A stretch of DNA of 64,000 bases from Geomicrobium sp. JCM 19038 (GCF_000698125.1 NZ_BAXA01000004.1:1-64000), one strand, 5' to 3'. Positions 17,560 through 27,272 are shown, numbered from the stretch's first letter. Numbers and translations are program-made. The notes: a model not told the origin generated them from the letters alone.

Positions 17560-18751
17560 ATGATCCTAGAGCTAAATGAGGACTTAAAGGACGAACTGAT
17601 CTTAATTAGGCGTCACCTTCATCAGTTTCCTGAGTTGAGTTTCAAAGAAATTGAGACGTCAAGCTATGTTTGTGAGGTGCTAAATCGCTACGACATTCCC
17701 TATGAAACGTTCGGCACCGGCGTCGTGGCGACGATTCACGCAAGAAGCCGGGTAAAACGTTAGCAATCCGTGCTGATCTCGATGCACTGCCAATACAAGA
17801 AGAAACTGGATTGCCATACAGATCACAACATAAAGATGTGATGCACGCCTGTGGACACGATATTCATGCGACTGTCGTTTTAGGTAGTGCAATTGTGTTA
17901 CAAGGATTAAGAGAACAGATGTCTGGAACAATCAAGTTTCTTTTCCAACCAGCAGAAGAAATTCTAGAAGGGGCAAAATCGCTCATTGCTGCTGGTGTGT
18001 TAAGCAGCCCTGAAGTCGATGCGCTTATGGGTGTGCATACGTGGCCAGATTTACCCGTAGGAACTGTTGGTTTAAAGCGAGGTGCCATGACGGCGGCTTC
18101 AGATTTTATCACCATTGAAGTGAAGGGAAAGTCCGGTCATGCTGCTCACCCTGAAGATACTGTTGATCCAATCGTCATTGCCGGTCATCTGTTATCGGCA
18201 TTGCAAACGATTGTATCAAGAGAACTTTCTCCTTTAAGACCAGCGGTATTGACAATTGGGAGAATTAACGGAGGACAAGCGCCAAATAGTATTCCTGAAC
18301 GAGTGGAGTTGTCTGGAATGATTCGCTCGCTTGATGAAGAGAGTCGAGCTAAGATTATTCGATCAACGAAGCGGATTTGTGAACATACGGCAAAAACGTT
18401 TAATGGTCGTGCATCGGTAGAAGTGAAGCAAGCGACATCAACAGTGAGTAACGATCCAGAAATGACCGAACATTTTTTTGATTGCGCGACGCGCGTTTTA
18501 GGAAAAGAACGGGTAGTACGACTTGAAGAGCCCTCACTTGGTAGTGAAGATTTTGCTTATTATTTGGCGGAAAAACCAGGTGTGTTTTTCGCCTTGGAAC
18601 GAATGTTGAACACAATGAAAATACGAAACAATCGTTACATAGTTCACGGATTGAATTTGGTGAAGGGGCGATTTTTACAGGTGTTCAAGTCATCAGTTCC
18701 TTCGCGCTTTCGTTTGGAAATGAAAAGCATGATGAGCCAGAAAGGTTGTGA
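17560..18751 (+). CDS. M20-family amidohydrolase (two frameshifts)
   Basis: A zinc hydrolase of about 397 aa of the IAA-amino-acid/N-acyl-amino-acid hydrolase group (M20D), which removes acyl groups from amino acids. LRADLDALPIQEETGLPY-type segment, VMHACGHDIHATV near residue 90 (metal ligands), QPAEEILEGA and LGSEDFAYYL near 325 are all present. Two single-base losses interrupt it: an A near 17745 (joins HAR to KPGKTLAIRAD) and a G at 18596-18597 (gives FALGTNVEHNE and the proper C-terminus to 18751). It starts 19 bases after the synthetase-like gene and may cleave a conjugate made or used by its neighbours. Confidence 0.85.
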
Positions 18752-18756
18752 AAATA

Positions 18757-19910
18757 ATGGAGAAGATACATGCATTTACGAACCATCTTCCTGTACAGGT
18801 CGCGTTTGGGGAAGACAAAATTCAAGAGCTTGAGAAGATCATAACGACGAATGGCTGGGAGCGTACGTTCATCTTAATTGATCGGGGCTCATGGAAATCA
18901 TTCCGCAAGTTGCTGAAGCGACACGGAACTTACATGCAGTCATCTCTGAGAAAGAACCAGGTGAACCGACCATTTCAAACGTTGAAGACGTTGCACAACA
19001 ATTAAAAGCTTCCGGAGCGGATGTGATCGTTGCAATCGGTGGTGGCTCGGTGATGGATAGTGCAAAAGCTGCGCGCTTAGTCGTCTCACAAGATCAATCG
19101 TTACGGACGTTTATACAGTCAGAACAAACAGTGCGAAACCCAGAGATCGCACTCATTACCGTTCCTACAACAGCGGGAACCGGTTCTGAAGTTTCAGGAG
19201 GAGCGGTGATTACTGACGAGGATCGTGATGTGAAAGTTGGCATTGCGGACTCCTTATTGCGTGCACAACATGCGATTGTTGATCCGGTACTTACGTACAA
19301 TTTACCAAGAACGATTACCGCTTATACAGGAATTGATGCAGTGGCGCAAGCGATTGCCGCAGTCATGTCTAACGTGAGAACACCCATTGGGAATGCCATT
19401 GCTCTTGAGGCGATTCGTCTTGCGAGTGACGCGTTAATTAAAGTTGTTGCAGATGGCACCGACTATGAAGCTCGTTCAAATATGGCTTGTGCGAGCTTGA
19501 TGGCAGGACTGTCGATGAACATTGCAAATTGCACAGCTGAACACTCCATCGGGCAAGCACTTGGTGGAATGTATCATTTGCCACACGGTTTGACGATCGG
19601 TCTCGTATTAGCAGAAACGATGGAACGTGAGCGAAAGCACATTCCTGAATTAATGGAACGAATTGCCGATGCCCTTGGGGCTGAAGAAGATGGAAGTCAG
19701 GATGGTACGCGTGCTGTCCGTGCCGTTCGTGAACTTTTAAGTCGAATTGAGATTCCGACGTTAAGAGAAGTTGGGGCAAGGGTTGAAGACCTTGAGCGTT
19801 TAGCGGAACAGGCGATGGACGATTATTTCATTACGATGGCGCCAGTGCCGTGGACAAAAGAAGAAGTGATTCAAGTGTTTGAAAAGCTGTATGAATTAGA
19901 AAAGCGATAA
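18757..19910 (+). CDS. Iron-containing alcohol dehydrogenase family protein (frameshift)
   Basis: An NAD(P)-dependent dehydrogenase of about 384 aa. GGGSVMDSAKAARL near residue 95 binds the nucleotide and TTAGTGSEVS near 140 is the family signature. Of the four metal ligands the Asp (GIDAVAQ) and two His (AEHSIGQ, LPHG) are seen, but the second ligand, usually His four residues after the Asp, is Gln. The metal or activity may therefore differ. One G is missing in 18884-18887; repair joins LIDRG to LMEIIPQVAEA. It starts five bases after the amidohydrolase stop and closes this operon. Confidence 0.84.
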
Positions 19911-19952
19911 ACGTAAACAGCCCATCCTTAAGGATTGGGCTGTTTACGTTTA
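19909..19952. terminator. Bidirectional terminator between convergent operons
   Basis: AACGTAAACAGCCCA pairs with TGGGCTGTTTACGTT with TCC/GGA and a TTAA loop inside; A and T runs flank it on both sides. Confidence 0.88.
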
Positions 19953-20518
19953 TCGTTGAGTAACCAACTGTCTTCTTCCCATAAATTAGAAAGGAATTCT
20001 TCAGACTCACCGGTGTTTGCATTCAAATAGAATGTTTTGTCACGAAGTTCGGTTGTAATTGTATATTCCCACATAGGAAGGTACGATAAGAAAACTTCGC
20101 GAATTTCATGTTTTGGTTTCTTTAGTAAATATTTTTTATTTATTTGAGATTGTAAGTCTTGAATATAAGGCAGTAGTTGATCTTCAGATTGTAAAATGGG
20201 TCGTGCAACTAGACCGTCACTGTTCACCGATTGAAAGGGTGGGACATTCGTAAACAACCCCCGGTACCCTGAAACGGCATCGACAAAGCCCATGTTAGGG
20301 GTAATCCTTGGAGGAAAAGGTTTGCGTTCGGCAATGACAAGCATTTTTGCGACCCACATCGGATGATAGATTTTCTTTTTTGAAACGATTCTTTGTTCTA
20401 GCTCATTCATGGTTACTTTACGTTTCAGCCATTTACGGCCTTGTTTAAGCAGTGGTTTTGTCAGGTCCGGGTTGTCATTGGCATCACCAATAATCCGAAT
20501 TGAAGTCTTGGTAGTCAT
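19928..20518 (-). CDS. Conserved-looking hypothetical protein next to the symporter
   Basis: Not recognised. 196 aa, basic N-terminal half, no clear signal peptide or membrane helix. The last third has a TFYLNANTGESEEF segment that recalls the PepSY-type pattern of a strand ending in a DG/NTGE turn. It begins 15 bases after the symporter gene and so is probably in its operon. Likely cytosolic; role unknown. Confidence 0.6.
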   Translation of the reverse strand: MTTKTSIRIIGDANDNPDLTKPLLKQGRKWLKRKVTMNELEQRIVSKKKIYHPMWVAKMLVIAERKPFPPRITPNMGFVDAVSGYRGLFTNVPPFQSVNSDGLVARPILQSEDQLLPYIQDLQSQINKKYLLKKPKHEIREVFLSYLPMWEYTITTELRDKTFYLNANTGESEEFLSNLWEEDSWLLNDKRKQPNP

Positions 20519-20533
20519 AGAATCCTCTTTCTT

Positions 20534-21978
20534 TTACAATACGTCTTTTACGTTTGTGTGATTGCGTTCGACTTCTTGTTGAATTTCTTTAGAAGGTGGT
20601 TCAGTGAGTAAGCTTACGACAACCATAAAAACGAGAGAGACTGGAGCAGCAATAATCGGTTCAGCGACTAAAGCAAACGGTTGTGTGATTACGAGTACTA
20701 AGAATGTAATAGACCCGCTAAGCATACCCGCTAATGCCCCCGCTTTATTCGCGCGTTTCCACCAAATTCCAAGAACGATTGGAAAACCGAAGGCAGATAA
20801 TAGACCCCCACCGACCCAACCGACCATAATCGCGATTAATTGCGGGGGATCGAGGCAATTACGATTCCAATGATTGAGGCGACAAACATCACGACTAAAC
20901 CGAGCCGGGTGACGGTTTTCTCTCTTGCTTCTTTATTAATGAAACCTTTGTAAATATCTTGAGCAACTCCAGCTGAAATGGCGAGAAGCATCGCGTCTGC
21001 CGAAGACATAATCGCACTAATCAGGGCAGCAAACATAATACCAGCAAGAATTGGCGGTAAGTAGTATTCAACAACAGATATAAAGATCATATCCGAGTTG
21101 TCGAGGGAACCAATCATGTCTAAGTTAGCACCTGCAGATGCAATGACGAAGCCGAATACGAATACACTCGCATACAAGAAGCAAGCACCCATTGCAGAAC
21201 GTCTTGCGGTTCGAGCGTCTTTGGAAGCAAAGTTCCGCATAACCGCAGAGGGTGATACAACGCCAAACCATAGAAAAGCAATAAATAGTCCGAAATACGA
21301 TAACCACGGTTGAGTAACTTCACCGAACTCAGGGTCCACAGCGAGAGCTGCTGATAATAAATTGCCGATACCGTCATGTTCAAAGAGAATGACAATGGCA
21401 AGGATTGCAAGGCCAACGAGAATGATCATCCCTTGAATCAAATCGGTATATGTAATGGCCCACATGCCACCAAGAGCTGCATAAATTGTAAACCCTAATC
21501 CAAGAACAATGACCGCAGTTGCGTAATCAATGCCAAGAACGTAACTGCCGATTAATCCAGAGGCCGTCAGTTGAGGGACCATATAAAATGTCATACCAAT
21601 CACGACAATTAATGCAGCAAGAATGGAGACGCTCATTCCATACCGCTTCAAAAAGAACTCGGGTACAGTTCGAACACCAGATCGTCGGATTTGTCCAGAG
21701 ACAAGAAAGAGCGTGAAAGGTAATGTACAAGTTACACCAAACCCGTAAACGAATAGGAAGGGAAGTCCCATCTCTACACCAGAACCGACCGCGCCCATTA
21801 ATGAACTGGCACTTGTGAGTGCAGCGAACAAAGCAATGGCACCAACAAAACTATTAATGTTCCGTCCAGCTGTCCAGTAGTCGTCTTCTGACTTTAGCGC
21901 CCGTTTTGAAAAGTAAAAGCCCATGACAATCATAACAATAAGAAAGATTCCAATAATGATGGATTCAGTGACTTGCAT
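20534..21978 (-). CDS. Sodium:solute symporter, SSS family (frameshift)
   Basis: A membrane importer of about 481 aa with roughly thirteen helices that uses the sodium gradient. Family marks are DDYWTAGRNINSFVGAIALFAALTSASSLMG near residue 32 and LISAIMSSADAMLLAISAGVAQD near 325, the sodium-site region. One C is missing in the run at 20844-20848; restoring it joins IASIPPQLIAIMVGWVGGG to the C-terminus. The small subunit gene lies 14 bases upstream, as in YhjB/YhjC-type pairs. The substrate could be a monocarboxylate, an amino acid or a substrate of the convergent catabolic operon. Confidence 0.87.
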
Positions 21979-21992
21979 AGGTCCACCCCTTT

Positions 21993-22253
21993 CTATAGAG
22001 GTACGTCATCCTTTTTTGATTCGTGAACAGATGACCTCTTCTCTAACTTTTCCATCCAAACGACGTAGATAATACAAAGTCCGCATAATATGAAGTGAGA
22101 ACTGAATAAAAGCCAGGCTACAAGCGATACACCCCCAACAAAAATATCAGTTGGCCACCAAATAAAGATAAATGCAGCAAGAAGGAGCATGACGATCAAT
22201 AGAATAATGCCAGAATCTGTGAAAATTGAACGTTTCTTCCCATGTTCTTCCAT
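21993..22253 (-). CDS. Small membrane subunit of an SSS symporter (YhjC-like)
   Basis: 86 aa with two helices (about residues 15-35 and 40-65) and a charged C-terminus. Small two-helix proteins of this kind (DUF3311/YhjC-like) precede several Bacillus SSS symporters and are thought to help their assembly. First gene of the operon. Confidence 0.72.
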   Translation of the reverse strand: MEEHGKKRSIFTDSGIILLIVMLLLAAFIFIWWPTDIFVGGVSLVAWLLFSSHFILCGLCIIYVVWMEKLEKRSSVHESKKDDVPL

Positions 22254-22581
22254 GAGGTCGCACCTCCCAATGTTTAAGTAGTTTAATAGTAAGTTAATTT
22301 TTAAGTCTAATCAATAAATTTAGAAAAATTAATCTAATATCATTTCTTTTTAAAGATTTCATTATGATGAAATTGGTTTTTTGGTTGGATGTTTTTGTAA
22401 TAACCAACATGAGCAATGAACTAACTGAAAAACAACGACCTACGTCGATCTTATCGAAAAGATAAGATGTATTCATTATATTTCTGTATATTCTAAATAA
22501 TAAGGTAAATTTGTTCGGATCTTATGCTACCATTCAAATTGATTACAGTTTCAAACTAAATTCATTTGGGAGGGTATTCAT
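22254..22581. other. AT-rich intergenic region
   Basis: 328 bases between divergent genes. It holds the promoters of the symporter operon and of the carboxypeptidase gene and a small CTTATC/GATAAG hairpin at 22449-22465. No gene is visible. Confidence 0.5.
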
Positions 22582-24717
22582 TTGAAAGCAATTATTGGGA
22601 AGTTTTTATTTATTATTTTGATTTTTTCAGTACTTATTCAGCCTAAAGAAATATTCGCTTTATTAGAAGAGGAAGAAGATGAGTTACCTAGTGCACAGTC
22701 GATTGAAGAGCTTGATGATCGTTGGACAAATTATGAAGAAATGGTAGAAGAGCTTCTTAGAATTGAGGAATTGAGTAATGGTCAACTAGATTTAGAGGTC
22801 ATCGGAGAGTCTCATCATGGGCGTGATATTTATTCAGCTAGAATTGGTGAGGGTGATCAAGTCTTACTTATTGATAGTGAAATACATGGGAACGAGAAAG
22901 CTGGAACAGAAGCGGTTATTGATATGTTAGATGAACTTGCAAATGGACAAAGAGATCATATTTTAGAAGAAGTAACGATTGTAGCAGTCCCTAAATTAAA
23001 TCCAGATGGTGCAGAGCTCGTTAAACGCCAAAATGATATTTCTTGGGAAGAAGTCCTTGAATACCATCCACATTTAGAAGAAGCAGAACCTGCATGGTAT
23101 CACAATGAGAGTCGTAATGGTTTTGATATTAACCGTGATTTCCATCCAGACTTGGATTTTGAGGCAGAAGCATCGGATCTTCCAGGAACAAGCGCTCATT
23201 ATGGTTTTTACTTAACGAATGAAGCTCGTGCGCTTGCTGATTTATATCAAGAACTACAAGGGGAATTCGGAATCGTTGAAGCGTACGTTAATCTTCACCA
23301 TATGGGTACGCCAAAGCTTGAAGGTACAGATCAAGATGTATCCATTGCACTGAGTCATCCCCCGTTAGGACCAGATAACAACCCGAAATATGTGGATGAC
23401 TATCCAGAATGGGATCAAGACAAATCCCGTCGTTACAATTTAGCAGCAGCAGAAGGGATTCATGGTCACGCTGAAGATGGACATGAGGCAGGTCTTGCAC
23501 GTTATTCATATCCGTCAACGTTTGATTTGTCTGGAATCGCTCTTGGTGCATTTGGCTTAAATGGAAGTGGGGCGGTTCTATTCGAAATGGCTGGACAACA
23601 ACCTCAAGTGCCTTACGATCAAGAACTTATCGATAAAGTCACTGCAGGACTATGGGGGATTGCAGAATCTATGACAGATGGTTCCGTTCATGAGATGGAT
23701 GGCGATGCCTTTTACGATATTCCTAAGTACTGGCCAGACACACCTCCAGTTAGTGATCCTACTGAGCATGAGTTTGACTTTACAGGTGATCCTGTCGGTG
23801 AAATGCCACAACAGTGGTCTACGATGTGGCAAGGTGAAGAGGATCAATTAACCATTTTAGATGATCCACTACGTTTGCAACACTCTGTTCGTTCAGGTGT
23901 GCGTGGATTTACTTCGGACATCGTTGGTGAACTATACGGAAGTACAGAAGTCTTTGGATTGGTTCGCGGAGAACATATTCAGAATAAAGTGTTTGAACTG
24001 GGTTTCCATATGTCAGGTTCACCAGGTAGTGAAAATGGAATCTATGCAGATGCACAACTTCCAAACGATGAATTTGAAAATGGTACGGTCCGTATTATGC
24101 AACGTCGTGGCGGTGCGAACACAACGCTTGGTATTGCAGAGCCAGACTTTGAAGTGGCTGAAGGCGAGTGGTATCGTGTCTTATTACAACGTGACGCAGC
24201 GGCATTGCAGCTCAAAGTATGGCCAGATGGTGAAGAAGAGCCAAGTAATTGGCACGTTGTAACAACAGAAAACACAATGTATGGAGGGAAAGTAGGGTTC
24301 TCTCATAACACACCAGGTGCGATGAATGAATTCGCATACATTGGAGTAGGAGTAGGTGGGAAGCGTGCGCCGCATGCTGATGACGACCATCTAGGTGACC
24401 CTGTTGAACCACCAGAAGAAGGACTCATTACGAACTTGTTACCATCAGAGGATGTTTCTCTTACTGCCGGTCAATCAGTCAAAATATCGTTTGATAGTGA
24501 GCCGGGGTTAGATGCTGTTTTCTCCATACGTCTTCCACTTACAAGTCAATCACCGACCGAATTGCCGATGTGGGAAAGTTCACCGGGGAACTATGTAGGG
24601 TACTGGACAGCCATCCGGAATCTATCCGTACAAGATGCAGAAATTGAAGTGAAGGTAACCGATCAATATGGCAACGAAACGAGAGAAACAGCTGAAGGTA
24701 GATTAACAATTCATTAA
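22582..24717 (+). CDS. Secreted M14 zinc carboxypeptidase with C-terminal carbohydrate-type domain
   Basis: A 711-residue exported peptidase that trims amino acids from peptides. Signal peptide at residues 1-26; M14 domain at about 45-370 with HGNEKAGTE (zinc His and Glu), FDINRDFHPDL (Arg), VNLHHMGTP (zinc His) and VLFEMAGQQ (catalytic Glu). Residues 400-600 form a beta-rich LamG/3-keto-disaccharide-hydrolase-like domain (GEWYRVLLQRDAAALQLKVW), and the last 90 aa an Ig-like domain. Very acidic, typical of proteins exposed to high pH or salt. TTG start after GGGAGGG. Confidence 0.87.
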   Translation: MKAIIGKFLFIILIFSVLIQPKEIFALLEEEEDELPSAQSIEELDDRWTNYEEMVEELLRIEELSNGQLDLEVIGESHHGRDIYSARIGEGDQVLLIDSEIHGNEKAGTEAVIDMLDELANGQRDHILEEVTIVAVPKLNPDGAELVKRQNDISWEEVLEYHPHLEEAEPAWYHNESRNGFDINRDFHPDLDFEAEASDLPGTSAHYGFYLTNEARALADLYQELQGEFGIVEAYVNLHHMGTPKLEGTDQDVSIALSHPPLGPDNNPKYVDDYPEWDQDKSRRYNLAAAEGIHGHAEDGHEAGLARYSYPSTFDLSGIALGAFGLNGSGAVLFEMAGQQPQVPYDQELIDKVTAGLWGIAESMTDGSVHEMDGDAFYDIPKYWPDTPPVSDPTEHEFDFTGDPVGEMPQQWSTMWQGEEDQLTILDDPLRLQHSVRSGVRGFTSDIVGELYGSTEVFGLVRGEHIQNKVFELGFHMSGSPGSENGIYADAQLPNDEFENGTVRIMQRRGGANTTLGIAEPDFEVAEGEWYRVLLQRDAAALQLKVWPDGEEEPSNWHVVTTENTMYGGKVGFSHNTPGAMNEFAYIGVGVGGKRAPHADDDHLGDPVEPPEEGLITNLLPSEDVSLTAGQSVKISFDSEPGLDAVFSIRLPLTSQSPTELPMWESSPGNYVGYWTAIRNLSVQDAEIEVKVTDQYGNETRETAEGRLTIH

Positions 24718-24726
24718 TAGGGTTTA

Positions 24727-24757
24727 GGTTGCCTTTTATGGCAACCTTCTCTTTTAT
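24727..24757 (+). terminator. Terminator after the carboxypeptidase gene
   Basis: GGTTGCC and GGCAACC pair around six bases, followed by TTCTCTTTTAT. Confidence 0.75.
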
Positions 24758-24851
24758 GATTGATTATCAATGATTTATAAATTCTTAGTCACCAATTAAA
24801 TTCAAGTGATAGAATCAGCATAAGAGGGTAATGAGTACATAAGGGTTACAG

Positions 24852-25055
24852 TTGTATGCAATTTTCAATATAATAGGAGCGTTTCCGATGCGGTGAAATG
24901 TATATGAAGTAATAATTTTACTAGCAGCTTGCATCATTCTTATTGCGCAAGTAAATTCAGATGATGGGCAATGGTGGATTGCCATTTTGTCGGTGATCAT
25001 TATGATTACATTGCTTGTTGGTTTTATAGTAAGGAGAAGAAATTCGCAAAAGTAA
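24852..25055 (+). pseudogene. Possible remnant of a small two-helix membrane protein gene
   Basis: One frame reads YAIFNIIGAFPMR, a TGA at 24894, then about 53 further codons with two hydrophobic helices (VIILLAACIILIAQV and WWIAILSVIIMITLLVGFIV) and a basic end RRRNSQK. No good start codon follows the TGA, so it looks like a decayed gene, or one with a hidden sequence error. A terminator-like hairpin directly follows, which supports a once-transcribed gene. Confidence 0.35.
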
Positions 25056-25100
25056 TGCACCTTATTGTAAAAAGTAAGGTGCATTACTTTTTACAATAAG
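25048..25100. repeat. Two overlapping, mutually exclusive 17-bp hairpins
   Basis: 25048-25064 pairs perfectly with 25075-25091 (terminator-like), and 25061-25077 pairs perfectly with 25084-25100. The two stems share bases, so only one can form at a time. See findings. Confidence 0.8.
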
Positions 25101-25202
25101 GGTTTTGATATTTTAAAACGCAAAAGCAATCATCTTGTTTTATGCACAACAGTTTAAAAGCGAGTAAATTCACGGTGGTATAGATCCTATTAAAATTAAC
25201 AC

Positions 25203-25478
25203 TTATGTTTTGTTAATTTTAATAGCACCGACGATGACAACAATCTTAGCTACAATGTAAGCAATTGAAATCATAGTAAATCCTGCAACAGCATAGCCAA
25301 AGGAGTCTCCTTCTGCAAACAGGAATAAAACATATGACCCCGTTCCTAATACAAATAAGATGATTCCACTTATAATCAACGTAGTTGCCCTCTTTGTTAA
25401 AAACAATAATAAAAAGACAATGACGGAAATGGTGATAACTGTATAATCGATGACCTGCATAACGTTTTCAGTCAACAT
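25203..25478 (-). CDS. Small three-helix membrane protein, YesK-like
   Basis: 91 aa, with helices at about residues 10-27, 33-52 and 62-86 and a short basic tail. GGAGGTG lies nine bases before the ATG. Its overall plan resembles Bacillus YesK-type proteins, but similarity in such hydrophobic sequences is weak evidence. It is a lone gene; function unknown. Confidence 0.6.
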   Translation of the reverse strand: MLTENVMQVIDYTVITISVIVFLLLFLTKRATTLIISGIILFVLGTGSYVLFLFAEGDSFGYAVAGFTMISIAYIVAKIVVIVGAIKINKT

Positions 25479-25660
25479 ACATAAACACCTCCATTAGTTA
25501 GTATAAAGTGGGAAGGTAAGGTGATAAACGAATAATCGGAATGGTCTGATTGTAAGTTGATCGGCTATGTTAGGAAAGGGTTATGATGTGGTCAATTCGT
25601 GGTCAGTTGAAGTGTTGAAGCAAGTTTTAGAGAGGAAATGATCAAGAAAAAACAAAATAA

Positions 25661-25690
25661 AAAACCCTATCGTAGTGAGGGTTTGGTTGC
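25661..25690 (-). terminator. Terminator of the tRNA operon
   Basis: On the minus strand AACCCT and AGGGTT pair around nine bases, followed by TTTTATTTTG, ten bases after the tRNA-Thr CCA end. Confidence 0.7.
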
Positions 25691-25699
25691 AAATAATTA

Positions 25700-25775
25700 T
25701 GGAGCTTCCTACCGGGCTTGAACCGGTGACCTCATCCTTACCATGGATGCGCTCTACCAGCTGAGCTAAGGAAGC
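25700..25775 (-). tRNA. tRNA-Thr (GGT anticodon)
   Basis: 76 bases with encoded CCA. Acceptor stem GCTTCCT/AGGAAGC, D arm AGCTCAGCTGGTAGAGC, anticodon loop ATGGTAA with GGT at positions 34-36, and T arm GGTTCGAGCC. All stems pair. Confidence 0.97.
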
Positions 25776-25782
25776 AAAAAAA

Positions 25783-25857
25783 TGGCTCCGCAGGCAGGAT
25801 TCGAACCAGCGACCTACCGGTTAACAGCCGGTTGCTCTACCACTGAGCTACTGCGGA
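25783..25857 (-). tRNA. tRNA-Asn (GTT anticodon)
   Basis: 75 bases with encoded CCA. Acceptor TCCGCAG/CTGCGGA, D arm AGCTCAGTGGTAGAGC, anticodon loop CTGTTAA with GTT, and T arm GGTTCGAATCC. It is seven bases upstream of tRNA-Thr in the same transcript. Confidence 0.97.
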
Positions 25858-26233
25858 ATATGTAGTATTCTTACGTCACAGGAATATAATATCATGGCTG
25901 TGGGAGATATGCAAGATTGGAATGGAACTTTTTTCATTTTTCAATCGGATCACCTATAACCTTTTTACTTGATTCTGGAAATTGTTTTCGAATGTAATGT
26001 TTTTATGCTTGCAACGGTAGACTTATGAACCAAGAGTAAGTAAGATGAAAAGTAGGCGACAGAGAATGCCTGAAAAGAATTTACGTATTCAGTGAATTTA
26101 GAAGAAAATCACTTTTGGCTAAAAAAATAATGTCAGATAATCGGATGAATGATGAACAACAATACGACTTCACGTGTCTCACGCTGTGTGCCACTCCAGA
26201 CACGATTATAAATAGGATACGGGGTGTGAAATA
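25858..26233. other. Intergenic region without a visible gene
   Basis: 376 bases between the tRNA transcript and a GNAT gene. It should hold the tRNA promoter on the minus strand. I see no ORF with a ribosome site and no repeat. Confidence 0.5.
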
Positions 26234-26698
26234 ATGGAGATACGATTTGCGACTTTGGAAGATTTGAATGACTTGGTTAGTCTTCTTTGGAGTAAAGCCA
26301 AAGAAGAAGACGGCGAGCTCAATGAAGAGAGTTATGCAGTATTCAAAGAAGAGTGTTACAACTACTTATTTGAGCTGATTTTTAGTAATGATCACCATCT
26401 ATGGGTAGCCATTGATGACAAAGAGATTGTCGCTCATATGTCTTTGAAAATACTTAAGGGATTCCCTGAGCCAGATCGTGAACCTCGTATTATTGGTATC
26501 ATAACAACCGCTTATTTAAAAAAGGAATATCGTGACCGCAATTTGTTAGAAAGTATTTTAGATGCAATTGAACAGTATCGTGTTGAGCATGAATTGTTTA
26601 CGATCATTGTAGCGGGGAATATTGATGAGACTGGCGTGTTTGAACGGGCAGGGTACGATATGCAATATCCGCTTCTTGCACGTACTTCTAAGAGATGA
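26234..26698 (+). CDS. GNAT acetyltransferase
   Basis: 154 aa of the N-acetyltransferase fold: IRFATLEDLNDLVSLLW at the start, the central strand HLWVAIDDKEIVAHMSL, GIITTAYLKKEYRDRNLLESIL in place of the acetyl-CoA loop and a final FERAGYDM. The usual Q/RxxGxG/A motif is poorly kept (KKEYRDRNL), so the substrate may be unusual or activity low. ATG follows GGGGTG. A second GNAT gene follows on the same strand and may share the transcript. Confidence 0.72.
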   Translation: MEIRFATLEDLNDLVSLLWSKAKEEDGELNEESYAVFKEECYNYLFELIFSNDHHLWVAIDDKEIVAHMSLKILKGFPEPDREPRIIGIITTAYLKKEYRDRNLLESILDAIEQYRVEHELFTIIVAGNIDETGVFERAGYDMQYPLLARTSKR

Positions 26699-26753
26699 AC
26701 GTAGAGAAGAAACCGATTAATAATTGTACGTAATGTGGAGTTGTGTAAGATTT

Positions 26754-27230
26754 ATGTATACAGATAAAGAAGACGTGAGGATTGTTCAAGTAGAGGTGGT
26801 TGATGAGTCGTTGATGGCGTTGCTTCTATTAGCAGATCCTAATCTTAGTCTCGTTAAGAAGTATGTCGAGCGAGGCTTTATTTATGGCTTACGTGATCAA
26901 GATCAATGGGTGGGGGAATACGTTCTTCTTGAAACAGGACCTCAAACAGTGGAGATCATGAATGTAGCTGTTCAAGAAGATGCGCAAGGGAATGGCTACG
27001 GTGAAATGCTCGTCAGAGATGCGATCAAGCGATCATTTAGTGAAGGATATCACCGAATAGATATTGCTACGGGGAGCACAGGGACGCAGCAATTGTACCT
27101 TTATCAAAAGTGTGGGTTTAGAATGATGTCAATTGAGCAAGATTACTTTGTTGAACACTATGATGAACCAATTTATGAACATGGCATACAGTTAAAAGAC
27201 CTTGTACGATTATCAATAAGTCGATTATAA
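26754..27230 (+). CDS. GNAT acetyltransferase
   Basis: About 158 aa. The acetyl-CoA site is clear: VAVQEDAQGNGYGEMLVRDAI near residue 75, then IATGSTGTQQLYLYQKCGFR. It resembles the group that acetylates small amines or ribosomal proteins. The start is uncertain: ATG at 26754 gives a normal N-terminus but no strong ribosome site is seen, and TTG at 26724 or GTG at 26775 are alternatives. It ends in a strong bidirectional terminator. Confidence 0.8.
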   Translation: MYTDKEDVRIVQVEVVDESLMALLLLADPNLSLVKKYVERGFIYGLRDQDQWVGEYVLLETGPQTVEIMNVAVQEDAQGNGYGEMLVRDAIKRSFSEGYHRIDIATGSTGTQQLYLYQKCGFRMMSIEQDYFVEHYDEPIYEHGIQLKDLVRLSISRL

Positions 27231-27272
27231 ACAAACGCTCCTCGCAACAGCAGTGCGAGGAGCGTTTGTTTT
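27229..27272. terminator. Bidirectional terminator
   Basis: AAACAAACGCTCCTCGCA pairs perfectly with TGCGAGGAGCGTTTGTTT across seven bases, between convergent genes. Confidence 0.93.

Noticed and set aside
16150-19910. Real pseudogenisation of the whole synthetase/amidohydrolase/dehydrogenase operon
   Set aside because: All four breaks are single losses in runs of one base and all catalytic motifs are intact, with the same error type found all over the window.
24815-25084. An 89-codon frame on the minus strand
   Set aside because: It is antisense to the better membrane-protein frame, has no ribosome site and includes the hairpin arm.
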